DNA of 64,000 nucleotides. It comes from Cucumis sativus (Eukaryota; Streptophyta; Magnoliopsida; Cucurbitales; Cucurbitaceae). Shown in pieces: positions 37,401-48,795 of this stretch; positions within the stretch are counted from its first letter, which is position 1; each line of letters starts with the position of its first letter. The stretch spans positions 34,644,732 through 34,708,731 of the forward strand of contig NC_026657.2 in the NCBI RefSeq assembly GCF_000004075.3, in the 5' to 3' direction. Below the pieces are notes generated by a model. It saw only the letters and a list, made by a program, of their open reading frames with translations. It searched no databases and had not been told where the DNA came from. The position numbers were made by a program, and so were the translations under genes.

Positions 37401-39001
37401 AGTATTGGAAATTATCTTCCTCCTGCCAACTTACTTCTAGAGTCCTGCGTGGGACATACTTGAGGCTTTGAATTAACAAAGCTAGTATAGGCATTGCCTC
37501 ATGCGGATACGAGCAACAAACGGACATAATTGATGACATCAAATTCCGTGCAAATAATGAAGATGATGAGTCTGAGAACTGTGTTTTTAATATTGAATAG
37601 TTCACAAATGGGCTTAAGAATTTGCAGACAGCTTCCATTCCCAATGACTTGTTTTGTACCATAAACAGTGGAATTTGGTGCAAGAGCTGGGCTTGAACAT
37701 CCACTCGACAAGATAACACCTGCCACGCACCCCAAACTGTCACTGCTTTAAACTTTACATTAACCAGAGAAAATTGAACTGCTCGATTTGTTCAACACAG
37801 ATAAGCCACACCACAGCCATATCATCAAATTGGGCATGGGGATAGAACCAGAGAATCGACTTTCAAATCTAATAACCATGTAGTATCTTAAAAACCATAA
37901 AATTAAGCATTGGTTTCACCTAACCCAGGATAGCACTGATGCAACCAAACATCAAATGGGTCTGATGACTGTTTTATTATGACTAGTAATGACTCGCGTA
38001 TGATGCACGTGTCTATGAATTTTATAGTTTATTATTTTGTTCTTTTATATTTTCTAAAGGTTGAGTATGAATGTAGAAAATTCATTTATATTTATTAATG
38101 GTAAATCATGGTGATTAAGTATACTAAAATAGGTTCTACAAATATATATATATAAATATGATACACTGAAATCTCTTTCTAAGAACAAAAAGAAATTGTA
38201 AAATTAGCAATAGATGCCGAGATCAAAATGTAACATCCATTGGACCTAAATAGTGATGTTCTATTCGCATAACATGGACTTGGTCAACTTTGAAGTAACT
38301 TTTTCTTATTGCCCCTTCAAATCTAGTATAGACTATTAGTAGAGTGTAGATATATATATAGAGAGACTAAAACTAGATCAATACAAGAGATGATCCCTAT
38401 ATATAAGAGGATGCAACCCCAGTTAACCAAAATAAACCAATAAACTCTAACGATTAAAGTAACAATTCAAATAAAAACCACTAATTACACGCATAATGTG
38501 TTACCCCTAATTACATAATAATACCACATCGTCGTTAGCGTTCCACAATTAATATCGATTCCACACGACAAACGTCAAGCAATCTCTTCATAGAACAACT
38601 CCTCGTACCTTAACAAACGGATGAGTTTCCGCGGAGCCAAATTGCCATGACCCATTGTGTTTACGGAATCCAAACTGGACTAGGAAACCCAGTCCCTTGA
38701 CGAACACGTCAACGAACCGCGATTCGGATCCTTCGAGAGCGGCTTGGAGTTCGATGAGGGCACGAGAGACGTCGATGTGAGATTCCTTGACTAAGCGGCA
38801 AAGCTCTCGTACTGATTGGTCGACGACGGCGGGAGAGGAGTGGAGGAGGCATTGGGAGATGGCTTCTCTTCCCGAGGCGGAATCGGAGTCGAGATGCTTC
38901 GGGGCAGATCGGAGCTTGGAGAAGATTGAAGCGACGGCGAAACGTTGAAGGGACGGTTGAGGAAGCCGGAGTTTCTCTAGAAATGGAGCATACGAGTCCA
39001 T
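22489..39001 (-). CDS. RST1: RST1 (RESURRECTION1; focadhesin-like), 25 coding exons
   Basis: Large alpha-helical repeat protein (DUF3730/focadhesin family). In Arabidopsis, RST1 with RIPR links the cytoplasmic exosome to the Ski complex, curbs siRNA formation from mRNAs and affects cuticular wax. Exons in reading order: 39001-38609, 37719-37435, 37257-37174, 36981-36702, 36546-36293, 36167-35981, 35874-35672, 35240-35140, 34059-33984, 33852-33721, 33636-33555, 33444-33372, 32992-32824, 29691-29561, 29475-29384, 28501-28416, 28341-28126, 28015-27938, 27564-27382, 27187-26297, 26216-25923, 24512-23853, 23740-23551, 23369-23251, 22851-22489. They sum to 5622 nt with matching phases: 1873 residues against about 1841 in Arabidopsis. 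The start [20 protein letters not shown] and the segment [20 protein letters not shown] are characteristic. Weakest junctions: the donor after exon 17 (GTTCCT) and the acceptor of exon 22. Intron 13 (3.1 kb) holds LINE fragments. The frame is intact, so the gene looks functional. Confidence 0.93.
25761..25865. repeat. 28-bp tandem repeat in RST1 intron 21
   Basis: GGTTTTTCATAAATTAAA starts at 25761, 25817 and 25845. The last two are 28 bases apart, and the first is 56 from the second, as if one unit had diverged. Confidence 0.7.
30211..30432 (+). mobile_element. SINE-like element with A tail in RST1 intron 13
   Basis: TGTGATGAGGGCGCTATGGG is present at 30211-30230 and repeated at 30274-30293. 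The second copy runs into GTCAACCTAGTTGAGATGCT, a CT-rich part, TGTACATTGAG and a final A run. The middle matches 41705-41760 and the end matches 19460-19535. These shared modules suggest one family. No tRNA-type promoter boxes were identified. Confidence 0.5.
30620..30860 (+). mobile_element. Possible solo LTR fragment in RST1 intron 13
   Basis: The stretch begins TGTTAGACCCCCAATATTAT and continues GTGAGGCACGTGTGAGTAAT, GGATTATTGAGTATTTGG, CTTGAGAGAGAGGGAAACAG. It reads like the R-U5 part of a plant LTR. No internal retrotransposon domains adjoin it, and no target duplication was found. Confidence 0.35.
31200..31840 (-). mobile_element. Decayed LINE fragment (region after the polymerase)
   Basis: Minus-strand reading around 31590-31520 gives [19 protein letters not shown] and RLYLEWTS, resembling the LINE stretch between the polymerase and the C-terminal domain. 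Frame changes and stops elsewhere. It lies in RST1 intron 13, same strand as RST1. Confidence 0.5.
31890..32565 (-). mobile_element. Decayed LINE C-terminal fragment and 3' tail
   Basis: Minus-strand reading includes [19 protein letters not shown], a frame-shifted form of a [16 protein letters not shown] motif, then [15 protein letters not shown]. The tail GAAAGAATACAAGGG (about 31940) recurs in other LINE tails of this window. RST1 intron 13. Confidence 0.6.
32712..32820 (-). repeat. Second copy of a LINE C-terminal segment, touching the RST1 exon 13 donor
   Basis: Bases 32712-32817 repeat 31999-32100 with about 90% similarity (by eye), for example GAAGCCCAAAGG and CACATGAAATCTAATCAAAG. The repeat ends within a few bases of the splice donor of RST1 exon 13 (32824/32823, GAG/GTAAAA). 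The intron therefore starts in RST1 sequence and passes almost at once into LINE sequence. Confidence 0.75.
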
Positions 39002-39304
39002 AACTCAGTAAACAGTGAAGAAATTGAGAGAAGGGATCCTTTGGGGGGTTCGGAGGGCGGGAGAAAGTCAGATGATTTGGCGGTCAAATTGAGGGGCGGT
39101 TAATTGTTTATCGAGAATTTGGAAAAATTAAAAGGCTTTCACCCATTTATACAATGAGTTGGGCTACACTACACCCTCTTGTTATCATTGTTTCATAGGC
39201 TTTTTAGCTGGAAATGTGATTGAGAGGTGCGACCTCGTCTTTCTTTCATAAGTGGTCGATTATGAAAATATCTTATTTTTGCACGAGTGTTAATGTCCAT
39301 TTTA
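39002..39304. other. RST1 promoter side
   Basis: Upstream flank of RST1. GGCGGT/GGGGCGG words lie close to the ATG (39050-39100). No TATA box stands out. The RST1 leader must begin here. Confidence 0.4.
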
Positions 39305-39565
39305 TTTAAAAGATTTATAAATATGACAAAATTATCACTAATAGACTTGTATTAATAATAAACTCGTGTGGTCTATTATTTATAACATTGTCTATTTATC
39401 ACTAATAGACTCATGTGGTCTATCAGATAAACTAATATTTGTAACATGGTCTATTGGTGATAGACTTCTATCATGGATAGAATTTGCTATATTTGCAAAT
39501 TTTTTAAAAGGTTGTTATATACTTCGTTATTTTGAATCTAATTGCTAAATTTGCAACTATCTCAA
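39305..39565. mobile_element. MITE-like fold-back element 3
   Basis: The right end (TTTGCTATATTTGCAAAT near 39487, then AAAAGGTTGTTATATACTTC) matches elements 1 and 2. The left end (ATAAATATGACAAAATT near 39317) is a diverged inverted copy. Interior CTATCAC/GTGATAGAC words are shared. Confidence 0.55.
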
Positions 39566-41100
39566 AAAACCAACTCTCATTATCCAATCCATATATAAAA
39601 AGTTGAGTATGCGCAACCCAATTATGTATAATGTGTGTGTATGTATATATATATAAACCTAAAATATAGAAGTGAGCATCGTTACACTTTAGACTCATTT
39701 GAATTTTAATGTATAAAATATATATGTCGCCTTAAACAACAATTGATTGAAAATTTGTCTAAATTACGAAAATATTGAAGAAAAACCAATTTGTCAATCC
39801 AACCCCAATATTTTAGGTTATGGTAGGTTGGTTTGACCTTAACGGTTCATTTTTTCGAACTCGAAACCTTTGGGTTGGTATATAATTTTTCTCCAACTCG
39901 GCTCAGGTAAAAAATAATATATTTGCTTATATTATTTATTTAAAATTAAATTTATAGTATAATTAATTTGATAATCTATTAAGTATATTAATTTTTTAGT
40001 TTTAGTTATAAATTGGGCACCTTTGGATTACTTGAAATTGTAATTATAATAGATTCTCAATTATTTTATATTGATATATTGAACAATATTTGTTCTTGGA
40101 TTAATCAAATTTATTGAGACTGTCAAACTTAATTTCATAAATTAAAAAATATATATATATATCATAGATGTTGACATTGCTACACCACAATGGCTATCTC
40201 TACTACCATGATTTTTTCGTGTTGTATTTTCTACGTCTTTGTTATAGTTATTTGTATATTGTACGAGAAAAATGAGGATCATAATACTCGTTGCGCCATA
40301 ACCAATCACGACATCATTAACTCAATACATCGTATGATCGTAAGATGAATAAGTTTATTGTACCTTTTCCATTCTTCTAAAGTATTAGCTAGGCACGCAA
40401 TTGATCACAAAAATGTCTAGAAAATTTGTCATCCTTAAGAAAATAACAAAGAAAATTTAACATCCAAACTCAAACATACATAAAATTATATATATATATA
40501 TATATATACAAACAATCACTTCATTGACATATCATAGCTGATTTGAAGTGCACTTTTAGAACTAACAAAAACAAGAAATTAAATAGATATCAATACCAAA
40601 CTTTATAACTAAAAATACATTTACCTGCTAATTAAATAAATCCGAATAAAATATGTATTGAAAAGGTGGTTGAAAGTTTAATCTTGAAATCCATATATTA
40701 AATTGAAACAAAATTTAAAAGTTATGATCAATTGGATCAAAGTCAAATTTTTTAATTTTATTTTTTAAAAAGTATTAAAATTAAAATTACGTAGCATTCT
40801 CAAATCTACGTATTAAACAACACGAAGAAGTTATTTATATTTTTTAAAAAATTGTCACGTTTGATGAAATATTTATGAATTTTAGTTTTGTGTAAATTGT
40901 TGATCAATTTTTTATATTTTCGAAAAATCTATCGTTTTATTTACCTTTTTCGAAAAATATTTTTTGTAAAAAGTTCATAAATTAAAAAGGGTTTTTGGCG
41001 TAAAACCCGAACCTGAAGTGGAGTCAAGAGGGGACCCCATAGACTCTTCGGAATCCATCAACTCTACTAAATTGCAAAGCCAGCATTCCGCCGCGCTGAG
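39566..41100. other. Intergenic between RST1 and the Swd2-like gene, no gene seen
   Basis: AT-rich. Short TA runs at 39640-39653, 40147-40162 and 40487-40508. GGTTGG/CCAACC words at 39790-39910 recall those at 4310-5530. The divergent RST1 and Swd2-like genes share this 2.1-kb upstream interval. The last 90 bases form the Swd2-like leader, which is richer in GC. Confidence 0.5.
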
Positions 41101-44100
41101 ATGGCGCTAACCGAGCTCGACGATGCCACGGTGCGGAGTATGTCAATCGGAGCCGTCTTCTCAGACTTCGTGAGTTTCGCTTTCTCTCATATCATCATCG
41201 TACCTTTATCTTTTTTCTTCCATTGATTTTTGGTTATCTGAAGATTTCGGCAATGTAATTCAACGAATGGTTGCAAAAATTTACTTTCGCGGCGAATGAG
41301 TTGTAGTTTCTAGTCTATCCGAGGGCATGCGAAGATTGTTACTACTGAAAACAAGTGTAGAGAGGTAGAATTACGGTTTACGATTCTGTTGTTCTTCATC
41401 TAAAAGTTAGTATTGTCTGGTTGCAGGTTGGGAAGATAAATTCTCTGGATTTTCATCGCAAGGAAGATTTGCTGGTAACGGCGAGCGAGGATGATTCCGT
41501 CCGACTCTACGATATTGCAAATGCGAGGTTAATTTTTGTGGGCTCTACGTTATTAAAATCTGTTAGTGTATGGCTTCACTTTAGCAATTGAATCGTTTAT
41601 AAGTTGAACCATCGACGTCTGTTATCTCTTTTGACGACTCTGTCGTTAAACCTTTTGAAATTTGAGAATTCTCTTGTAATACATGTTAATAGTAGCTTTC
41701 ATTATTGATGTGATGATGGAGCCATGAATGTATCAACCTAGTTGAAATATCTACCTTACCTGCTTATGCCCTAATCCTCTTAAATTCTTGTTTCCGTTGT
41801 GGTTATACATAATCGAGCATTAGTCTCTTCATTTCACCAATGGAAAGTGTTTCTATTTAAAAAAAAAAACAAGAAATTTTCCAATTGTTATATTTTATCG
41901 TTCATAATCCTTAAGGGGATTTAATTTGATCCAACTGGCTAAAATTTTTAGGTTACTCAAAACCACATTTCATAAAAAGCATGGTGCTGATCGTATATGT
42001 TTTACTCATCACCCAAGTTCTGTTATTTGCTCCTCAAGACACAATCTAGATACTAATGGAGGTACGGGAATTCCTTTGGGTGTTTGAAATTTGCACGGCA
42101 CTTCCTGACTTTGAGTACTAACTGTGTTTCTCCTGTTTATCTCTTCAGAGTCATTGCGATACCTGTCAATGTATGACAACCGATGTCTTCGCTACTTTAA
42201 AGGACACAAAGACAGGTACAATCTAATGGCTAATTGATAGACGAAGAAAGCATATGTACCACATTTAAGAAGTTAAAATGCCTAGTTTTGTTTGTAATTA
42301 CACTCAGTCTTACTCACTTTTATGTAGTTTATCTCTCTTTTGGGGACTTCAATACTTTTTATGTCCATGTATTCTTTATTTTTCTTTGGTTTTTACTAGA
42401 AAATTATGTGCCTTTAGCGTATACCTTGCCTTAGATTTCTTAGATTGGATGTGATTTTATTCAGGGAGATGTGCGAAATGACTTTCTTGCATGTCAATAT
42501 TCACAATCTGTAGCAGCATATGATAGACATATTTGAAACTCTCTACTGTGCTTACCCCGAGAACGTTTCAATTACTTTTTCTTGACGATCTTTAGAATAC
42601 CATTTATGAACTATAAAAAAATGACCCTCCTTCGTTAAACTTTTTACTTCTTGATTTGCAGGGTTGTTTCTCTCTGTATGTCCCCAATCAATGACAGCTT
42701 CATGTCAGGTTCTCTCGACCACAGTGTCAGGATATGGGATCTTCGTGTAAATGCTTGTCAGGTTGGTTTCAGATTATCATGTATGATGTATTTACGCTTT
42801 TAGTTTTCTTTAGGAAGTTTCTTCTTTGAAGGTCGAACTCAATATACTGCTAGATTATTTCTTATGGCATAGATAAAAGAAGCACAAATATATACATATC
42901 CCAAACAGCCTCAGGGGACCTGATACCTTAAAAGTGTAATACACACTGGAAGTATACAAATGCACGTGAAAAGAAGAAAATGAACACACTGTAGTTATAC
43001 TTATAGTTGAAATAATTCCTTATGGATCATAAGAAGACCCCAATAAGGTTAAACGGCTTAAGCCATAAGACTTCCCTTCCTTCTTAAACGGGTGACTGAT
43101 CAAAAGAGCTTCAAATAATGAACGTGGATCTCCCGGTAATGCAGTGGACCATTAAAAGCAGCCAATAGATCCTCCAAAAAGTTTCGCTTAAGGATGATAA
43201 ATGGACCGTTGCTGTAGTGTTTCATTATTCTTTTTCCAAAGGAGGCACCCATTTAGAAAAATAGAGATCTCTTTCCATTATGGGTGTTAATAAAACAATA
43301 ACTGAAGTCCCATGAGACCCTAATCTTCTTAGAGAACTTAGTCTTCTTAGTCATTAAGTAAAGGTAAGGACAATAAACGAACCGGTGCTGTAGTGTTTCA
43401 TTATCCTTTTTCCAAAGGTTGCACCAGTTCAGAGAAATATAGATCCCTTTCCATTGTTGGTGGTGTTGATACAGCAATGACTAAACTCCCACAAGAATTT
43501 TATCTTCTTAGATATTTCCCCTTCCATATATTTACTTACAAAGGAGACACAATAGCATTGCCGCATTGCAGAGAGGTCTAGAAGAAAGCACCTTTGCTTT
43601 CTAGTTTTCAAACCCAACAATTGGATAAGCTTGAAACTGGATGGCTGATTTGAGTTAGGCTTATGAAAGGTGAGATTTGTTGGTATTTCGGATAGGACGT
43701 GGTTGTTTAAAACGAGGTTGAAATGTAGTGGAGTATACTAATATTTGCCTTATCCCGCTTATCCCGCAAGTATTGATTTTACATGTATAACGGGGAGATA
43801 CTTGATATTGAGCGCAGCTAGAACATTGAATTAGATAAGTCCCTGGAATTTTATACTTCACATATTTTACACCCACGCATTATTCTAACGCACGTGAAAA
43901 GAAAAAAAATGGCCCGGGCTCTTTTGTGCCAACACCTTTGAGACCCAAAATTAAAATTCTCAATGCACATTCGTTGCAATTTCAACTTTCTCACGAGTAT
44001 GATTGTGCTTACTTTCATAGTTTGCAGGGAATTCTTCGCTTGCGTGGCAGACCTACTGTCGCTTATGACCAACAAGGCCTTGTGTTTGCTGTGGCAATGG

Positions 44101-45147
44101 AAGGAGGTGCTATTAAGTTATTTGATTCACGTTCTTACGACAAGGTTCATACTGGAGAAACATTACCTCGTTTTTTGACATCGTTTTTAGCATGAGTTGA
44201 TCACCATTCGTTCATATACAGGGACCCTTCGATACCTTCTTAGTTGGTGGAGATATGGCTGAGGTCTTCGACATCAAATTCAGTAACGATGGCAAATCTA
44301 TGCTCTTGACAACTACAAATAACAATATATATGTTCTTGATGCATATGGAGGAGAGAAGGTTAGTCTGCATGTTTGGAATTTGAAACTTCTATTTTGCTA
44401 ATTTACTGAGGGTAAAAGAAACATTCTTTATGTTCTTCCCTGTCCACTGATCGTCGACCCTCTATCTCGTACAGCAATGTGGGTTCAGTTTGGAACCATC
44501 GCCCAACACGACCATAGAGGCTACCTTCACTCCAGATGGTCAATACGTCGTTTCAGGTATTAAAAACATGCCTTTCTTTCGAAAATCTCTCAACTGTCAA
44601 GCTTTTCTGTACCTCGTGATGATCCCCCACTTCGTTCACAGTTCTTCTGGCTTAAGCAAACAAAATCCTATTAGACGTACTTAAACGACTTTGTTCAAAG
44701 TTAAAGTATTGTTACACTCGGGCCGGAATCCCATTACAATCCCCCACTTTCATTAGTTTGTTTCTTCCTTCTAGTTCTCTTGCCCAGGATAAAAAAAAGT
44801 TCTTGACTAGACAGTGTTTATATTTGTGCTAAAGGCTCAGGAGATGGAACCTTGCATGCGTGGAACATTAACAAGCGTGCTGAGGTACTTGTTCATCTCT
44901 ACTGTCACTTAGTTTTTATTGTGGAAAGGAGCGCTTCATGACATACTCTCACAAATTCTAATTGTAGGTTGCAAGCTGGAACAGTCACATAGGAGTTGCC
45001 TCGTGCTTGAAATGGGCTCCTCGCAGAGTCATGTTTGTTGCTGCATCCAGCGTTCTTACTTTCTGGATTCCCAATGCTACCAAATCCACAGGCGAGTCGG
45101 GTATGGAATTCGATTCTCATACTCAAGCCGAACATATATCTCAATGA
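41101..45147 (+). CDS. APRF1: Swd2/WDR82-like WD40 protein (S2L/APRF1 type)
   Basis: WD40 propeller protein of the Swd2 family, a nuclear subunit of COMPASS-type H3K4 methyltransferases; Arabidopsis relatives S2La/APRF1 and S2Lb act in H3K4me3 and flowering. Ten exons: 41101-41169, 41427-41527, 41952-42061, 42149-42215, 42662-42761, 44028-44144, 44222-44359, 44475-44556, 44835-44884, 44968-45147. All phases join, giving 337 residues, the family's normal size. The start [20 protein letters not shown] and blocks [54 protein letters not shown] and [20 protein letters not shown] are typical. The C-terminal tail after FWIPN is short and polar. Intron 2 has a SINE-like tail and intron 5 a tandem duplication. 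Gene is intact. Confidence 0.93.
41705..41872 (+). mobile_element. SINE-like fragment in intron 2 of the Swd2-like gene
   Basis: GTGATGATGGAGCCATGAAT then TATCAACCTAGTTGAAATAT parallels 30274-30315. It ends with TTCACCAATGGAAAGTGTTT and a run of A at 41859-41869. Diverged copy of the family seen in RST1 intron 13. Confidence 0.45.
43203..43520. repeat. Two diverged tandem copies, 176 bp apart, in intron 5 of the Swd2-like gene
   Basis: GCTGTAGTGTTTCATTAT occurs at 43211 and 43387. Both are followed by CTTTTTCCAAAGG, a TAGATC-CCTTTCCATT block and an AATGACTAAA/AATAACTGAA block. The similarity fades after about 140 bases. No protein or known transposon recognised. Confidence 0.65.
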
Positions 45148-45528
45148 AAGCCATGATTACGCGCAATTTTATCAAACCGAACTCATACACACCTTAGTTT
45201 ACGTAGGTCAGCTATAGTTTATGTTTGAATTGTTATTTATTTTAACTATCGCTAGTTTTATTCCAACTTGGGTTTTTAATGTTAGAGAGGAGAGTGAAAT
45301 AGGTTTAACGACCAATGCATGTCTAATAAGTAATAACAAAGTGATAGAAGCAAGCAGTAATACACTGAAATAGTAGAAATGCAAACCAAAGCCAGCATTC
45401 TAGAAGTAGCTCAAAAGTGAACTATCCTAGGATTACTCAAAAGAAAACACTCAACACCTACAATTCCGACATTGACATTGCTACGGGACTCGAACATAAC
45501 TCAGCCATTTCCCTTCAACTTCTTCCAT
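45148..45528. other. Convergent 3' flanks of the Swd2-like and oleosin genes
   Basis: Only 381 bases separate the two stop codons, so both 3' UTRs lie here and may overlap as antisense tails. No further gene. Confidence 0.6.
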
Positions 45529-46005
45529 TCACGTCCTCCTCCCTTGTTCTTGGGTCCTGCTTTGAATCTCCTGCCCCAGGTCCTTTGTCTTCTGCCCCAC
45601 ATAACCAGCCATATCCTGCATGCGCCTCTTTGCTTGATCAATCTGATCAGGCATAAACCCGGTCGCTCGACGTAGGTAGTTGAAAGCCCATGTGAGCGAA
45701 GAGAGAGCTGTCAGCCCAAATGCCCCAGAGGTCAAAAAGGCAAGGACAGCCAGACCAATGGTTAAGATTGCTGGCACTAGAATGGGGCTGAAGATGATGA
45801 ATACAGGGGTAGACACGGCCAAGCCAAATAGCGTGGCTGCTAGAGTCAAACCGGCGAGTCCAAGTAGCGAGCCACCGAGAGGAACAAGGGTTACGACGGC
45901 GAGGATTGTGGAGGCTGAAGGGCCTCCTCGCCCCTTAGCTCCGACGTCGTCGTAGCGGCGTTGAGGGTGGACTTGGAGCTGGTGTGGTTGTGGACGGTCA
46001 GCCAT
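45529..46005 (-). CDS. OLE: Oleosin, seed H-type
   Basis: Structural protein of seed oil bodies, inserted co-translationally at the ER into the lipid monolayer. Single exon, 158 residues. Residues 1-30 are polar. A long uncharged hydrophobic hairpin spans about 31-107. The proline knot P-x5-SP-x3-P is complete at P67, S73, P74, P78 ([12 protein letters not shown]). The C-terminal amphipathic part includes the [20 protein letters not shown] stretch found in high-molecular-weight (H) oleosins. The ATG at 46005 is chosen over an upstream in-frame ATG because MADRPQ is a classic oleosin start and the promoter elements lie between the two. The Arabidopsis counterpart in the syntenic place is At3g27660. 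Confidence 0.95.
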   Translation of the reverse strand: MADRPQPHQLQVHPQRRYDDVGAKGRGGPSASTILAVVTLVPLGGSLLGLAGLTLAATLFGLAVSTPVFIIFSPILVPAILTIGLAVLAFLTSGAFGLTALSSLTWAFNYLRRATGFMPDQIDQAKRRMQDMAGYVGQKTKDLGQEIQSRTQEQGRRT

Positions 46006-46067
46006 TTTGCTTAAGTGAAAGGAAAAACGGAAAATAAAAGTTGAAGGAAGAAAGACATATTGGATGG

Positions 46068-46241
46068 TGTTTATAAATGGAGGTGGGATTGGCAAAATGG
46101 TGACACGTAACATGTGAGATGGTGAGTAGGGGCTTTGCATGGGGAACAAGTTTCACTTGGAGCCTATAAACGATATATTTATTATATATATCAAAAGATA
46201 TAAAGTTTAGATAGATAAATGGCAACTTTGCAGTGTGCATG
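46068..46241 (-). promoter_or_regulatory. Seed-type promoter of the oleosin gene
   Basis: Read on the minus strand: CATTTATAAACA (46068-46080) is a TATA box about 65 bases before the ATG. TTACGTGTCA (46101-46110) holds an ABRE core ACGTGTC. CATGCA RY motifs lie at 46136-46141 and 46236-46241. ABRE plus RY is the usual combination answering ABI5 and ABI3/FUS3 in maturing seeds. Confidence 0.6.
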
Positions 46242-46259
46242 AAGGAGAATTGTACAAAT

Positions 46260-47840
46260 CTTTGTACACAATCGTCTGTTTCTTTCTGGTGCAGTAAATT
46301 TTATGTCAAGTCAATTTTTATTTAAGGGGGAATGGTTTTGGTTGAGATGTAAATTTTAGTTGTGGAGGAAAGTGAAAAAAGGTTATTTAGGGGAGAAATA
46401 GAAGTTTATGCATCTGCTGCTCACCCTTACTTTGTCCTAAAATGATGTCATTTTTAATAGATAATATATCTCTACTTCAATTTCAACATAGTTCGACTCC
46501 TTAAAAATTTCAAGAAAAAAGTTCAAAAGGTTAAAGAACGTTTATGGTATTTAAGGACTGATAAGTGTGAATTTACATCTTGATACCGATAATTTTGTTT
46601 TCTTAGCTCTAAAAAGAAGATAACAAAATAAAAGTCAACTAGAAGTACCATTCATGAGCATGATTTTGAGAACTCAAAATAGCTATAGCTGATCCTTAAG
46701 TTCCTATTTGATGGTATTGAACGCAAGGGTTGAATTAAACTGAGTGACGTTTTTACATGGTATTGTTAATAGTGTAAATTTAGAGGGAAATATGGGAGTG
46801 CAACAAGTGTTTTGGTTTTATTGAATTTCTCCCTTTGAAAACACACTATACTATCCTATTTATTTTAATTAAAGTCTAATGGATTAAATGTTATTTTATT
46901 CTTAAAGAAATATGTAAGAACCAAGCTTTAAATGACAATTTGAAATAAACAATTACACAAAAGGCGATAGGCTTTAACTTCTTAAAAAAATACAATCCAG
47001 CAGCTCTTTCTTCGAACTCGTTGTGCAATTGGTTAAACCTTCCAAGACTTAAATTGAGAGCAAAAATGTAATCATTTGACAAAGAAGCTTAGGAAAAATT
47101 CGGTTTTAACCAACTTGAACCTAATGAGGTCGGTTCAGTTCAAAAAGTAGAATGAGGTAAGTCGGTCTTTGTCGATTCATGCAAAATATAAACTAATCAC
47201 TTCCAGTTAGTCTTGGTTTTGTCCGAAATTGGATTGAATCTAATCGTGTACACTTAGTGACGGTAAACAAATTTTATATTTCATGCCAACAAATTTGTGT
47301 TTATTTATACAACTTTTAAAAGTAGTTTCACATAGGATCATGCCACTTCTTAACAATCTTTAAATTTTTTTCTCAAAAGAAAATTAATTTATAGTTTATG
47401 CACTGGCATGCTTCTCAAGGAACCAAATTGTATATTCTAACTTTTAGTAACTTTTTTTTAAAAAAATTTAAACAATAATGTGTGTTCATATTATTTCGAC
47501 TATCTCTCTTCTAATTAACAAACAAATAATCAAGAGCAAAACATTAACTAATTGCGAGACGCAAGCAATGTTCACTGTAAAAAATGTTTTATATAAAATG
47601 TGAAAATGTATTAGAATAGAGTATTTACAAAATATTGCTATACAATATCTTTATGCTTTGTGAAAGATTAAGAAAGATTGCATGTTTATAATAATATATG
47701 TAGTAGTCTATTTTGCTAGCTATATTTTAAATAATTTAAATTTTAAAAGTTATCTTAAATGACAACTTTTAAAATTTAAATTATTTTAAGAAACTCCTAA
47801 TTACGAAAAAATAAATACCATAATATTTCCAAGTAGACCT
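46260..47840. other. Intergenic, no gene seen
   Basis: AT-rich upstream flank of oleosin. No open frame with protein-like content; short frames such as 46891-47082 (-) look random. Confidence 0.5.
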
Positions 47841-47897
47841 CTATTTGGGCCGTAAAATTTGGAACAAAAATGGGCCAAGTGTAGTACCTCGGCCCAC
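47841..47897. promoter_or_regulatory. Cluster of three site II-type GGGCC motifs
   Basis: TTTGGGCCGTAA (from 47844), ATGGGCCAAG (47870-47879) and CGGCCCAC (47890-47896) occur within 55 bases. Such clusters mark plant growth-gene promoters, yet no gene was recognised within several kilobases on either side. Confidence 0.4.
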
Positions 47898-48515
47898 ATT
47901 GTCATTTTCACTTTTCCAATCGTCACACCTTCAACTTCATTTATAGAACACCGCAATATAATATATATATATATATGTTTATATAAGTTAGAATATTAAT
48001 TGTACATATATTTATTAGAACTTGATCAAAATATTGGTTACCAATAATCAATTAGAAATACATTTATCTGTAATTATTGAAAAGCTAATAAGATACTGAT
48101 TCTAATAAGGTTATATTTTGAAATAAATATAAAGCCTTCTATTTGTCAATCTCACTATTTAGGAATAGTTCTTCCTCTATAATTTATTGTACAAAACTTA
48201 TTTTGATACAACCATACTATAACTGTACATATCCAACCATTTTCTACATCTAATAATTTCAAAAAACCATCCCCATCAGTGACATGAAATGTTTACCCTA
48301 TAAATGATTAAAAATAAGCCTAAATTAGGATCCAAAATTTGATGATGGTCTCATTTAACTAATTCTCTAGTCTTCTTAACTGCTAGAATCAAATTTCAAA
48401 ATACTTAGTCAAAGGAAAAAGAAAAACACACAACCAACTTTTTCTAACCAAAAGCTAAAACGCCATTTTTTCAATGAAGTAAATAGTTTTGATTTGGACC
48501 ATTCATACACATCAA

Positions 48516-48586
<71 letters not shown>

Positions 48587-48760
48587 CTTCCAGGAATCTA
48601 CTTGAAGAAATAATTAAAAGTTAGCTACTACATATTTAACTAAAAAATATTAAATTATTTTCTTAAAGTGTGTGGTAGACCATAATTTTTGGGGGTCTTT
48701 TCTTAACAAAAAAACGAATTACTTAAAATGATCAAATACTTGGAATTCTATCATGAGAAG

Positions 48761-48795
<35 letters not shown>

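Noticed and set aside
38100..38560. Possible extra RST1 exon in the long first intron
   Set aside because: Exon 1 and exon 2 join in phase with sequence matching the family; the interval is AT-rich without a coding frame.
22489..39001. RST1 as a pseudogene because its frame is scattered and its introns hold LINEs
   Set aside because: All 25 exons have GT-AG borders and matching phases, and they sum to a full-length protein without stops.
45680..45955. 91-codon plus-strand frame opposite oleosin
   Set aside because: Shadow of the oleosin gene caused by its GC-rich codons; no independent protein features.
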